Shown: positions 35,281 to 44,664, numbered from the stretch's first letter. The stretch: 64,000 nt of DNA from Desulfovibrio sp. JY (GCA_021730285.1 CP082962.1:558001-622000); one strand, 5' to 3'. The notes: generated by a model not told the origin, from the letters alone. Numbers and translations are program-made.

Positions 35281-36486
35281 CTACGCGACGGCGGCACAGC
35301 TGGTCTTGGCCAGAAGCGCCTTTATACCGCGCCCCATGCGGGCGATGCCCTCCACGATGCGGTCCGGGTCGGCGTTGGAGAAGTTGAGCCGCATGGCCCG
35401 CTCGCCCCCGCCGTCGACGAAAAACGGCCCGCCCGGCACGAAAGCCACCTTTTCCTTGATGCACAGGTCGAACAGGGCAAAGGCCGAGCAGCCCTCGGGC
35501 AGCGTCACCCACAGGAACATGCCGCCTTCGGGTTCGGTGCAGGTGACGCCTTCGGGAAATTCCGCCTGGATGCGCTCGAGCATGAGGTCCCGTTGCGCGC
35601 CGTAGGCGGACTTGATCTTGGCGATATGGGCGTCGATGTCGTTGTCGGCCAGGTAGCGCACGAGCACCCGCTGCACGAAGGTGGAGCTGTGCAGGTCGGA
35701 AGCCTGCTTGGCGGTGACGAGCTTGGGCAGGGCTTCCGACGTGGCCGCCACCCAGCCCAGGCGCAGCCCCGGCGCGACAATTTTGGAAAACGTGCCGAGC
35801 AGGAAGGCATCCCCGCCGGGCAAAAACGACGACACCGGCGGCATGGGCTCGCCGGCGAAACGCAGCTCGCCGTAGGGATCGTCCTCCACGAAAACCGCGT
35901 CGGAGACGCGCAGCGTCTCGGCCACGGCCCGCCGGGCGGCCAGACTGTAGGTCATGCCCGAGGGGTTCTGGAAATTGGGCACGGCGTAAAACATCTTGGC
36001 TTTCCGGGTAAGCAGCAGTTCCGTCAGCCGATCGATGTCCGGCCCCTGGGGCGTGAGCGGCACGCCGGCAAATTCCGGCTCGAACAGCGAAAAGGCCTGT
36101 ATGGCCCCGATGTAACCGGGCAACTCCACGGCGAGCAGGTCGCCCGGGTCGAGAAACACCTTGCCGATGAGATCCAGGCTTTGCTGGGAACCGGTGGTGA
36201 TAAGGATATTGGCCGGATCGATGTCCATGCCCTTGCGGGCCTTGTAGCGGGCGGCGATCCATTCCCGCAGTTCCGGCTCGCCTTCGGTTACGGAGTATTG
36301 CAGGGCGGCGGGACCGTTCTCGGCCAATACGCGGGCGGCGGCGTCGGCCATGGGGCCGATGGGAAAAAGGTCGGGCTTCGGGAGTCCGCCAGCAAAGGAG
36401 ATGATGGACGGATCGGCGGTGACTTTGAGGATTTCCCGAATGAACGAACGGCGCACCTGGGACATGCGTTTGGCGAAAGCGGGCAC
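35281..36486 (-). CDS. PLP-dependent aminotransferase (2-aminoadipate / aromatic type)
   Basis: The 401-residue fold-type I aminotransferase has IISFAGGLPKPDLFP at the N-terminus, TTGSQQSLDLIGKVF, the NFQNPSG block and the Schiff-base Lys in GTFSKIVAPGLRLG. This pattern belongs to the LysN/AroAT/MocR-core group, without the MocR DNA-binding domain. Likely reactions are transamination of aromatic amino acids, 2-aminoadipate or branched-chain amino acids. It is probably cotranscribed with mnmE. Confidence 0.88.
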   Translation of the reverse strand: MPAFAKRMSQVRRSFIREILKVTADPSIISFAGGLPKPDLFPIGPMADAAARVLAENGPAALQYSVTEGEPELREWIAARYKARKGMDIDPANILITTGSQQSLDLIGKVFLDPGDLLAVELPGYIGAIQAFSLFEPEFAGVPLTPQGPDIDRLTELLLTRKAKMFYAVPNFQNPSGMTYSLAARRAVAETLRVSDAVFVEDDPYGELRFAGEPMPPVSSFLPGGDAFLLGTFSKIVAPGLRLGWVAATSEALPKLVTAKQASDLHSSTFVQRVLVRYLADNDIDAHIAKIKSAYGAQRDLMLERIQAEFPEGVTCTEPEGGMFLWVTLPEGCSAFALFDLCIKEKVAFVPGGPFFVDGGGERAMRLNFSNADPDRIVEGIARMGRGIKALLAKTSCAAVA

Positions 36487-36609
36487 TGGTAGGACCTCCT
36501 GCGTGCAAGTGGAGGCCGGGTCTGGCGGATAAAAGGCGGGGCGACGGGCCGCCAGACACGGCCGGTCGCGGCATACTAGACCGGAGTCCTTGGAGATGAA
36601 AGATTTTTT

Positions 36610-37635
36610 TCAGTCGCCAAAGCCCTCTCCTATCGCCAAGAGCGCCTCCCGCCGTGCCTTCGCCCCATACGCCGCCGCCGTCAGCCGCGCATTTTCCAGC
36701 ACCGTCGCCAGCTTCCCGCCGCCCTGGAGCCACAGTAAGCAGGCCGCCTCCAGATAGGCCGTTGCCCCGAAAACGTCATTGTCCGCCGCGTAAAATCCGT
36801 TCCCGCCCCAGGGGACGTCACGAAGCGGCACATCCGGCGCGTAGCCGCCCGCGCCGGCCTGACGCATGTAGTCGAACCCGCCGAACCCGGCGAACCCGGC
36901 CACGACGCAGCCGCAGGCCATGGCCTCGAGCGGCGGCAACGGACAGCCCTCGGGAAACCCGGTGGCCAGAAAAACATGGCAGGAGCGCATCGCCTCGGCC
37001 ACCCCGTCCGGCGGCAGGCCGTCGATGGGCACGAATTCGAGGGGCATGCCGGTACGCGGCGCACGCGCTTCGACCATCCGCCGGATCATGCCGGCGAGCC
37101 CCTTGTTTTTGCGCGGCATGTACCCCACGCGCACCGGAGCGGGCGCGGGCCTGGCCTGGGGCGGATAAAACCGGGCCGCATCGATGACCGGGCGCAAGAC
37201 CGGCGGCAGGACGCCGAGCGCCCGCTCGATATAGCGCGCCACCGGATCGGACACGGCCAGAAACGTCACCGGCAGCCTGTCCCAGGTCACGCCCTCGGGC
37301 AGGCCGTTGAAAAGATAGGCCCAGTTCTGGCAGTAGACCACGCAGCGCACCCCGGCCGAAAGCCCCGGGGCCAGGGCGTTGGGCCAGCCCTCGGGCACGA
37401 GATACACGTCCCCCGGCCCCATGCCGGCATCGGTCAGGGACACCACCGGGATGTCGGCCGGCAGCGTCAGCGGCGTGGCCCCGGCCTCGCGCAACACCAG
37501 CCTGACCTCGCGGCCCATGGCCCAAAGCGCCCCGGCCACATCGAGCAGCACCGCCAACCCGCCGGAAACGGCGCGCAACGGCGGCAAAAAAACGAACGTG
37601 CGTTCCACGAGGTTTATCCTTGAATGCCGGCGCAT
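36610..37635 (-). CDS. GT4-like glycosyltransferase
   Basis: The 341-residue GT-B protein has an N-terminal acceptor half (FLPPLRAVSGGLAVLLDVA) and a C-terminal nucleotide-sugar half with VRVGYMPRKNKG and the E-x7-E site GFPEGCPLPPLEAMACG. It has no membrane segment. It stands alone, divergent from pfk, 123 bp upstream of the aminotransferase gene. The substrate is unknown. Confidence 0.78.
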   Translation of the reverse strand: MRRHSRINLVERTFVFLPPLRAVSGGLAVLLDVAGALWAMGREVRLVLREAGATPLTLPADIPVVSLTDAGMGPGDVYLVPEGWPNALAPGLSAGVRCVVYCQNWAYLFNGLPEGVTWDRLPVTFLAVSDPVARYIERALGVLPPVLRPVIDAARFYPPQARPAPAPVRVGYMPRKNKGLAGMIRRMVEARAPRTGMPLEFVPIDGLPPDGVAEAMRSCHVFLATGFPEGCPLPPLEAMACGCVVAGFAGFGGFDYMRQAGAGGYAPDVPLRDVPWGGNGFYAADNDVFGATAYLEAACLLWLQGGGKLATVLENARLTAAAYGAKARREALLAIGEGFGD

Positions 37636-37711
37636 GGTTGCCGGCCCGGTTTCAAAAGGCTAACACCAAAAGCGGCCGCGTTATGCAGCCGTGATGCCGC
37701 AAGGAGTCGCC

Positions 37712-39046
37712 ATGCGCAACAACAAGGATGCCATACCCGACCTGGCGCTGACCCCCGAGGAGACCGCCGTGACAACCCTCGGCGAACCCGCCTGCGACAG
37801 CCCCAAGCATGTGGGCACGTTCGTGCCCGACGACGCGGCCGTGCTGGTCGGCATCACCCGGGCCTCGGTCTCCTGCGACGGACAGGTTCCCGTCTTCTTC
37901 GAGGAAGCCGGGCCGCGACAGAAAATCTTCTTTTCGCCCCACAAGACCAAGGTCGCCATCGTCACCTGCGGCGGCATCTGCCCCGGCATCAACGACGTCA
38001 TCCGTTCCATCGTCATGGAGGCCCACCACCAGTACGGCGCGGCCGCCACCCTCGGCATCCGCTACGGCCTTCGCGGCTTCATCCCGGCCTGCCGCCACGA
38101 CGTGCTGGAATTCTCCCCGGACAACGTGCCCGAAATCCACCAGTTCGGCGGCACGGTGCTCGGCTCCTCGCGCGGGCCCCAGCCCGTGGACGAAATCGTC
38201 GACGCCATGGAACGCCTCGGCATCGGCTTTTGCATCTTCATCGGCGGCGTCGGCACCATGCGGGCCGCCCTGGCCATACAGACGGAAATCGCCTCCCGAA
38301 ACCTCGCCATCGGCATCGTGTGCATCCCCAAGACCGTGGACAACGACATCCACTTCGTCTCGCGCACCTTCGGCTTTTTGACCGCCGCCGAACAGGCCAC
38401 CGAGTCCATCGCCTGCGCCCACGTCGAAGCCCTCGGCGCGCCCTACGGCATCGGGCTGGTCAAGCTCATGGGCCGGCAGTCGGGATTTATCGCCGCCGAG
38501 GCCAGCATGGGGCTCAAACACGTCAACATGGTGCTCGTGCCCGAGGAGCCCTTCTCCCTCACCGGCCCGGGCGGCGTGCTCGAGGTGCTGGAAAAACGTC
38601 TGCGTTCACGGGGCCATGCGGTCATCGTGGCCGCCGAAGGCGCTGGCCAGCACCTGATCCCCAAAACCGGCCGCTTCGACCCCTCGGGCAACCCGGTGCT
38701 CGGCGATTTCTGCGGCCTCTTCGCCCGCGAAATCAAACGCCATTTCAAGGAACAAAAGCTCCCCATCACGCTCAAGTCCATCGACCCGAGCTACATCGTG
38801 CGCGCCGTGCCGGCCAATACCGCCGATGCCGTCTACTGCGGCTTCCTCGGCCGTCTGGCCGTCCACGCCGGCATGGCCGGCAAGACCGGCATCATGATCG
38901 GATCGGTCAACGACCACTACGTCCACGTCCCGCTGTCGCTCGTCACCCGCGAGCGCAAGCACATCGACATCAACTCCGAGTACTGGCAGGCCGTGCTGGA
39001 TTCCACAGGCCAGCCGCGCTTCGCCGCCCAGACCGATCAACCCTAA
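37712..39046 (+). CDS. 6-phosphofructokinase family protein with Asp-to-Val change
   Basis: The protein has 444 residues. VAIVTCGGICPGINDVIRS, the IPKTVDNDI catalytic block (Asp of the PfkA D127 position present) and MGRQSGFIAAEASMG are all typical of the PFK superfamily, in the long plant/spirochaete-like subgroup. The GGDG(T/S) phosphate/Mg loop reads IGGVGTMRAA, with Val180 replacing the conserved Asp. A single base (GAC to GTC) would explain it. Activity may be altered or lost. It starts at 37712 after AAGGAG, and cobT follows after 10 bp. Confidence 0.88.
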   Translation: MRNNKDAIPDLALTPEETAVTTLGEPACDSPKHVGTFVPDDAAVLVGITRASVSCDGQVPVFFEEAGPRQKIFFSPHKTKVAIVTCGGICPGINDVIRSIVMEAHHQYGAAATLGIRYGLRGFIPACRHDVLEFSPDNVPEIHQFGGTVLGSSRGPQPVDEIVDAMERLGIGFCIFIGGVGTMRAALAIQTEIASRNLAIGIVCIPKTVDNDIHFVSRTFGFLTAAEQATESIACAHVEALGAPYGIGLVKLMGRQSGFIAAEASMGLKHVNMVLVPEEPFSLTGPGGVLEVLEKRLRSRGHAVIVAAEGAGQHLIPKTGRFDPSGNPVLGDFCGLFAREIKRHFKEQKLPITLKSIDPSYIVRAVPANTADAVYCGFLGRLAVHAGMAGKTGIMIGSVNDHYVHVPLSLVTRERKHIDINSEYWQAVLDSTGQPRFAAQTDQP

Positions 39047-39056
39047 AGGAGCCCTC

Positions 39057-40121
39057 ATGCCGCTGACCCTGCCCGAGGTCCTGGCCGCCATCCGGCCGGT
39101 GGACCCGGCCCTTTTCGACGTCGCCAAGGCCCATCTCGACAGTCTGACCAAGCCCCGCGGCAGCCTCGGCCGCCTGGAAGAACTGGCCCAGCGCCTCTTC
39201 GCCATGACCGGCGGCAAAGCCCCGACCGTGGACCCGGCCCGCATCTACGTTTGCGCCGGCGACCACGGCGTGGCCGCCGAAGGCGTGAGCCTGTTTCCCC
39301 AGGAAGTCACCCGCCAGATGGTGGCCAACTTCCTGGCCGGCGGCGCGGGCATCAACGTCCTGGCCAATACCGCCGGCATCGATATCCGCGTCGTCGACGC
39401 CGGCTGCCTGGGCGACCCGTTCCCGCCCCATCCCCTTTTCGCCGGCTCCCGCGTCGCCTCCGGCACCGCCAACCTGGCCACCGGCCCGGCCATGACCATC
39501 GAAACCTGCACCAAGGCCTTGCTCCTCGGCGCATCCCTGGCCGCCCAGGCCGCCGCCGAAGGCGTCAAATGTCTGGGCACCGGCGACATGGGCATCGCCA
39601 ATACCACCCCGTCCACAGCCCTTTTCTGTGCCTACCTGTTCCTCGACCCGGAAACCGTCACCGGCCCAGGCACGGGGCTCGACGCTTCCGGCGTGCGCCG
39701 CAAGGCCGAAGTCGTGGCCAAGGCCCTCGAACTGCACAAAGAGGTCATCGACTCCGGCGACCCCGTGGCCATCCTGGCGGCCCTCGGCGGCCTGGAAATC
39801 GCCTGCCTGGCCGGACTCGTCCTCGGCGCGGCCGCCAACAAACTCCCCATCGCCGTGGACGGCTTCATCTCCACCGCCGCCTACGTCGCCGCCCGGGCCA
39901 TCGCGCCCTACGTGGCCGACTACGCCGTCGTCAGCCACGCCTCGGCCGAACCCGGCTACGCCCCCATCATGAACGCCCTGGACCACAAACCGCTCCTCGA
40001 TCTCGGCCTGCGCCTCGGCGAAGGCACCGGCGCGGCCCTGGCCATCTTCCTCATGCGCGCCAGCGCCAACGTCTACAACAACATGGCCACCTTCGCCGCC
40101 GCCGGCGTCAGCGAAGGCTAG
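39057..40121 (+). CDS. cobT: Nicotinate-nucleotide-dimethylbenzimidazole phosphoribosyltransferase
   Basis: The 354-residue enzyme activates the lower ligand base of cobamides, making alpha-ribazole phosphate. DSLTKPRGSLGRLEELA, YVCAGDHGVAAEGVS and FLAGGAGINVLA mark the family, and the catalytic Glu lies in GLRLGEGTGAAL near the C-terminus. It fits an organism that uses corrinoids, as does the B12-type radical SAM gene in this window. It lies directly downstream of pfk. Confidence 0.95.
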   Translation: MPLTLPEVLAAIRPVDPALFDVAKAHLDSLTKPRGSLGRLEELAQRLFAMTGGKAPTVDPARIYVCAGDHGVAAEGVSLFPQEVTRQMVANFLAGGAGINVLANTAGIDIRVVDAGCLGDPFPPHPLFAGSRVASGTANLATGPAMTIETCTKALLLGASLAAQAAAEGVKCLGTGDMGIANTTPSTALFCAYLFLDPETVTGPGTGLDASGVRRKAEVVAKALELHKEVIDSGDPVAILAALGGLEIACLAGLVLGAAANKLPIAVDGFISTAAYVAARAIAPYVADYAVVSHASAEPGYAPIMNALDHKPLLDLGLRLGEGTGAALAIFLMRASANVYNNMATFAAAGVSEG

Positions 40122-40177
40122 CCGGGGCGCTGCCCCGGACCCCGCCGGGAGGCCACGGGCCCCCCGGTCCCCCCTTC
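40121..40177. repeat. GC module of the GGTCCGGGGGGC family
   Basis: GGGGCgctGCCCC and GGGAGGCCacGGGCCCCCC inverted repeats start right at the cobT stop and probably terminate pfk-cobT transcription. Confidence 0.65.
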
Positions 40178-40232
40178 TCGGCTCTGGTCGGGCGGGGGAG
40201 GGATGGCGTGTCGGGAAACGGTTGGGTGAAGA

Positions 40233-40303
40233 TGGAGGCGGAATTTTCCGGGACGGTGCCGCCGCTTGCGCGGCAGGCTCGTCCCGAACAAATTCCGCCT
40301 CCA
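40233..40303. repeat. 71-nt palindrome with multi-part stem
   Basis: The arms TGGAGGCGGAATTT and AAATTCCGCCTCCA pair perfectly. Inside them GGGACG pairs with CGTCCC and GCCGC with GCGGC, giving one long interrupted stem. It follows a GC module in the same way as the palindrome at 31673-31742. Confidence 0.85.
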
Positions 40304-40311
40304 CCACGCCG

Positions 40312-40330
40312 GTCGCCCCTGCGGGGCGAC
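40312..40330. repeat. Short hairpin in the 40.1-40.6 kb palindrome cluster
   Basis: GTCGCCCC-tgc-GGGGCGAC is a perfect 8-bp stem. A further small stem, GCGGCG-ctt-CGCCGC, follows at 40357-40371. Confidence 0.6.
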
Positions 40331-40379
40331 ATTCAGAAAGAATGGATTCTTAAAATGCGGCGCTTCGCCGCTGGCGCGG

Positions 40380-40449
40380 TTGTTGCCGCAATCGTGTCCG
40401 GCGTCGAGGAGCGAAGCGCCTCGTGCCGCCGGGCCGATTGCGGCAACAA
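40380..40449. repeat. 70-nt palindromic element, copy 2
   Basis: This is the second copy of the element at 1-70, now with perfect outer arms (TTGTTGCCGCAATCG / CGATTGCGGCAACAA). The core changes from CGAGGCGC..GCGCCTCG to CGAGG..CCTCG, which keeps the hairpin. It is followed by GGCGTCCCGCCG and a GC module at 40521, as in copy 1. Confidence 0.8.
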
Positions 40450-40520
40450 ACATACGGCGTCCCGCCGCCCAACAACACCACCCACCTGCCCCCAATCCCA
40501 CCCCGCCAACCCAACCCGGT

Positions 40521-40578
40521 AAAAGGGGGTCCGGGGGACATCAAGTCCCCCGGCGGGGTCCAGGGGCGGAGCCCCTGC
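40521..40578. repeat. GC module overlapping the end of the HlyD-like gene
   Basis: GGGGGACatcaaGTCCCCC and AGGGGCggaGCCCCT overlap the last codons and stop of the minus-strand gene at 40541, so the repeat supplies the C-terminus of that protein. Confidence 0.7.
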
Positions 40579-41512
40579 TGTCCCTGCTGTCCCTGCTGCT
40601 GCCCTCCAGGACAGCGCCCCGCTTCTCCTTCTCCCCTCGCGGCATCTCCTGCTCCAGCTCCTTTTCCCCGCCGGGACGCACGATAATGTAGGCCTGCACG
40701 GCCAAGCCGATGGGGAGATGCGGCGTGCCGTCGAGATCGATGACGACGTCGAGGGAGCGGGCGTCTTGGGGACCGCGCAGGCTGGGGGCAAGATGGGAGA
40801 CGACGCCGGTGAAGCGGTGTTTGGCAAAGGCTTCGGGGATGAGGACGGCGCGCTGGCCCACGGCCAGACGGGCGATGTCGCGTTCGGGCACGGCGACGCG
40901 CACGCGAAGCCGGCTTGTGTCGCCGACGGTCAGGACCGGGGTGTCGCGAGAGGGGGAGACGACCTCGCCGGGCCGGCGGAAGGTGCGCAGCACGAGGCCG
41001 TGTATGGGCGAACGCAGCACGGCTTTTTCGGCCTGGGCCTGGGCGGCCACCAATGCGGCCCTGGCGGCGTCGACAGCGGCTTTGGCGTCCTGGCGCTCTT
41101 TCTTGCCGGCGGATGACGGCAGGTCGTCGAGCCGGGCCTCGCTTGCGGCCAGGGCCTGTCCGGCCGCCGCGACCCGGGCTTGATATTCCTCCCCGGCCAG
41201 TCGGGCCAGGATTTGCCCCTGTTGCACGGTGTCGCCCTCGGCCACGTCAACCGCGCCGATAATGCCTTCCCTGGCAAAGCCCAGACGAATTTCCCCGGAC
41301 CAGGGTTCCACTTCGCCGGGCGAGGCGATCCAGGCCGCCGGAGAACCGGGGGCGGGTCGGGCCGGCGAAGGGGCTGGCGGCATGGCCGGAGCCACGACGG
41401 AGGGGGGCGGCGGGCTGACGCTCCGGGGGATATGGCCGCCGGTATAGAGCCACCAGACTCCGGTGAATATCATGGCGGCGGCGGCAAGCAGCAGGAGCAG
41501 GCGTTGCAGCAT
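40541..41512 (-). CDS. HlyD/RND-type membrane-fusion (adaptor) protein
   Basis: The protein has 323 residues. An N-terminal hydrophobic anchor (about 3-22) and a Pro/Ala-rich linker precede the biotinyl-lipoyl-like half VDVAEGDTVQQGQILARL. A short coiled coil with Ala-rich helices and the second half AVLRSPIHGLVLRTFRRPGE follow, then a beta-barrel (RVRVAVPERDIARLAVGQ). Such proteins bridge inner-membrane exporters to the outer membrane. No transporter gene adjoins it. The last 20 residues (SSRDSRDSRGSAPGPRR) are encoded by an intergenic repeat and are probably dispensable. Confidence 0.84.
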   Translation of the reverse strand: MLQRLLLLLAAAAMIFTGVWWLYTGGHIPRSVSPPPPSVVAPAMPPAPSPARPAPGSPAAWIASPGEVEPWSGEIRLGFAREGIIGAVDVAEGDTVQQGQILARLAGEEYQARVAAAGQALAASEARLDDLPSSAGKKERQDAKAAVDAARAALVAAQAQAEKAVLRSPIHGLVLRTFRRPGEVVSPSRDTPVLTVGDTSRLRVRVAVPERDIARLAVGQRAVLIPEAFAKHRFTGVVSHLAPSLRGPQDARSLDVVIDLDGTPHLPIGLAVQAYIIVRPGGEKELEQEMPRGEKEKRGAVLEGSSRDSRDSRGSAPGPRRGT

Positions 41513-41700
41513 GGGGGAGCGCCTCCATCGGCGACGATGCGCGGATGTGGCCGGGCATGGAAGTTCTTTCCCGGCTTTTTGGGGGCTACCCCATCATGCC
41601 GGCTCCGTAAAGGGGCGGGAAGGATCGGCGAAAAATCGGCCGGAGGGCGAAGGAGGCGGCCCGCCCCCCGGCGCGAAACACACTGGAGCCTGTTGCGGCG

Positions 41701-42678
<978 letters not shown>

Positions 42679-42814
42679 TTATGCAACGCTACCCTGCGTA
42701 CAGACACGAATATTGTAAAAACAGTAAAAACAAAATTGTCGCTCTGTAATAACACAACTTCAAAAACGAATGAACACCTTTTTATGAAAACCAGTGTTCC
42801 TTCATCTCTTCCAA

Positions 42815-42859
42815 TACAACAGAAAAAACAAAAACGACGCTGCTCCGTGCAACGTCGTT
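42815..42859 (-). terminator. Strong intrinsic terminator upstream of nifH
   Basis: On the minus strand AACGACG and CGTCGTT form a stem (42833-42859) followed by TTTGTTTTTT. No protein gene ends here; it closes the candidate sRNA at 42826-42966. Confidence 0.8.
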
Positions 42860-42966
42860 CTTGCCACCAAACGCGGGACCTAAAAGCCAACACTGAAAAT
42901 GGAGCGGGATATCGGCCGGCCAGGAGGAGGACGCCCCATCCGGCCGTTTCCCTGGAAACTGGGGTC
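42826..42966 (-). ncRNA. Candidate sigma54-dependent small RNA beside nifH
   Basis: The predicted transcript is about 140 nt, from a -24/-12 promoter to the terminator at 42859-42815. It would contain a small GTTTC-CAGG-GAAAC hairpin. A second hairpin closed by CGGCCGG / CCGGCCG has a 20-nt loop carrying CCUCCUCCU, a perfect anti-Shine-Dalgarno. The terminator stem comes last. No ORF with a ribosome site lies in it. The plan resembles the three sRNA units at 12.5-13.1 kb. Nitrogen-regulated expression is inferred from the promoter type and from nifH next door. Confidence 0.5.
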
Positions 42967-42977
42967 GCACGAATTAT

Positions 42978-42993
42978 TACAAGCTCCGTGCCA
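42978..42993 (-). promoter_or_regulatory. Sigma54-like promoter of the nifH-adjacent sRNA
   Basis: The minus strand reads TGGCACG-GAGC-TTGTA. The -24 block is perfect and the -12 block keeps TTG but has T in place of the usual C. The predicted start is near 42966. Confidence 0.5.
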
Positions 42994-43190
42994 AAATACG
43001 TTTTCCCAGAAACATGGCCGGATCAGGCCGATTTACCTTTTCGCCTCCCGCCCAGGGGACACGTTTTCCCCACGTTTTCGTACCAACAGCGACAATTTGG
43101 TAGGTAAAACCTGCCCCCCTCCTGAAAGGGCCACGGACGGGGGGGACCGCCCCTGGCGATGGAGCCGGCGAAAATGCGCTTCTTGCCGGC

Positions 43191-44474
43191 TCAGCGCGGG
43201 CAACCGGCCACGATGGAGCCGGCGAGCCCCTCGATTGTGGCCGGAGGCGGCAGCTCGCCGGCGGGGATGGGCTCGAAGGCCGGCTGCCCTTGCGCACAGG
43301 CGGCGGGGTCCGCCTTGCGGCCGAACCAGCTTGCGGCGACGCGACGGGCCAAAAGCTCGGCCACCCAGGCGTTGCCTTCCGGGCTCCAATGGGTGTCGCG
43401 GCCGGTGTAGGTCCGCTTACCCTCGGGCGTGTCGCCGGCCAGACAGGGCGTCAGGTCGTAGATGTCGTCCTGGGGCAGGCCGACCTGTCGGGCCAGCTCG
43501 CGGGTGACGCGGGTGGGCAGGCCGCTATCCGCCTTGGCCGGGTCCTCGCCAAGAGCGCGGGCCGCCTTGGCCCCGACTTCGGGCGAGACGGCGCATTCCG
43601 GCGGGGACAGCATGACCATGACCGGCTTGCCCGTGCCGGCCACCTTGGCTGCCGTGGCCAGAAAGAGCGCATACCAGGGCAGGTCATTCTTGTAGGCGAA
43701 CATGGTGTCTTTATAATACGGCTTCATGCTGGAACGCATTTCCGAGGCCATCTGGTCCGGAGTGAGCGGCAGAAGCGAGCTGTAACGCGGGTCGACCTTG
43801 TCGGGCATCACGCCCAGCGCATCGAGGTCCGGCAAAAAGAGCATCCGGCGTAGCGCCTTGTCGCTTTGCAGCTTGAACAGCACCTGCGCCTTGACGAAAT
43901 CCATGAACCGAAACGGGTACTGATGCGGCACCAGGGTGTAGGGGCCGTAGGCCATGCCGCGACGGCAGGCGTCGGCCAGACGCGCGGCAAAGGCGGCTGG
44001 GTCATAGGGCGTATTGCGCACGTCGTTGAAGTCGTTGCCGAAATAGACGTTGAAAATAATCGCGTCGTAGTCCAGGGCCTGGGTCCAGAAGGCGAAGCGC
44101 TCCAGATAGTCAGGGAAGGAGATGGAGGGGAAGCCGAGATTGACCACGCGGAACGTGCGGCCAAGGCCCATGGCGTTGAGCTTTTTTTCCAGCACCGCGC
44201 AAAAGCCGTATTCCGGCTTGGTCACGGCGTAGGTGTAGGAGTCGCCGAAGACCAGGATGCGATACTCGCCGGCCGGCTTGCGCTTGGCGACCACGCCGTG
44301 GACGTCGTTGAGCAGCATTTTTTCCAGGGAATAGCTGGCGGCATCCCTGGAGGCATACGAATAGACATGCTCCTTTTCATAATCGCGGAACACGAAGTCG
44401 ACGATATAACACGCCAGCAGCACCTGCACAGCCACAAGCAGCACGATGCCGCCGATGCGAAGAAATCGTTTCAT
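43191..44474 (-). CDS. SGNH hydrolase, AlgX/AlgJ-like, membrane anchored
   Basis: The 427-residue protein has one N-terminal hydrophobic anchor (about 5-27) and a periplasmic body. The SGNH blocks are LVFGDSYTYAV (nucleophile Ser), NVYFGNDFND (Asn block) and the C-terminal GRDTHWSPEGNAW (Asp-x-x-His pair as DTHW), the pattern of AlgJ/AlgX-type sugar O-acetyltransferases or esterases. No MBOAT partner lies in the window. The start at 44474 is fixed by the anchor but has a poor ribosome site. The leader contains a perfect 38-nt palindrome (44498-44535). Confidence 0.8.
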   Translation of the reverse strand: MKRFLRIGGIVLLVAVQVLLACYIVDFVFRDYEKEHVYSYASRDAASYSLEKMLLNDVHGVVAKRKPAGEYRILVFGDSYTYAVTKPEYGFCAVLEKKLNAMGLGRTFRVVNLGFPSISFPDYLERFAFWTQALDYDAIIFNVYFGNDFNDVRNTPYDPAAFAARLADACRRGMAYGPYTLVPHQYPFRFMDFVKAQVLFKLQSDKALRRMLFLPDLDALGVMPDKVDPRYSSLLPLTPDQMASEMRSSMKPYYKDTMFAYKNDLPWYALFLATAAKVAGTGKPVMVMLSPPECAVSPEVGAKAARALGEDPAKADSGLPTRVTRELARQVGLPQDDIYDLTPCLAGDTPEGKRTYTGRDTHWSPEGNAWVAELLARRVAASWFGRKADPAACAQGQPAFEPIPAGELPPPATIEGLAGSIVAGCPR

Positions 44475-44497
44475 AATAAGGTAAGTCGAAAAGGAAG

Positions 44498-44535
44498 CCG
44501 GGGGAAACCCTTTCTGTAGAAAGGGTTTCCCCCGG
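44498..44535. repeat. 38-nt perfect palindrome, GGGGAAACCC family
   Basis: Perfect 18-bp arms (44498-44515 with 44518-44535) flank a GT centre. It stands 23 bp upstream of the SGNH gene start. Relatives are at 23437, 23757, 31817 and 44621. Confidence 0.85.
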
Positions 44536-44620
44536 ACCCCCTTCCCAAAGACTTTCAATGGAGACAGGTTGTTCCCTGTTCCACAGTTCTACCAATAATA
44601 AGGTTTGGGAAGGGGAGAGC

Positions 44621-44664
44621 GCGAGAGGGGCTACGGCCCTTTGCAAAAGGGTTTCCCCTCTCGC
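44621..44664. repeat. GGGGAAACCC-family hairpin
   Basis: GCGAGAGGGG pairs with CCCCTCTCGC, with an inner CCCTTT / AAAGGG. It lies just past the stop of the lipoprotein gene at 44700 and is followed on the other side by a pyrimidine-rich tract (44665-44705). It probably ends that transcript. Confidence 0.7.

Noticed and set aside
42782-42970. 62-codon minus-strand ORF upstream of nifH
   Set aside because: It has no ribosome site, an odd composition, and overlaps the sRNA hairpins and terminator. The RNA interpretation fits better.
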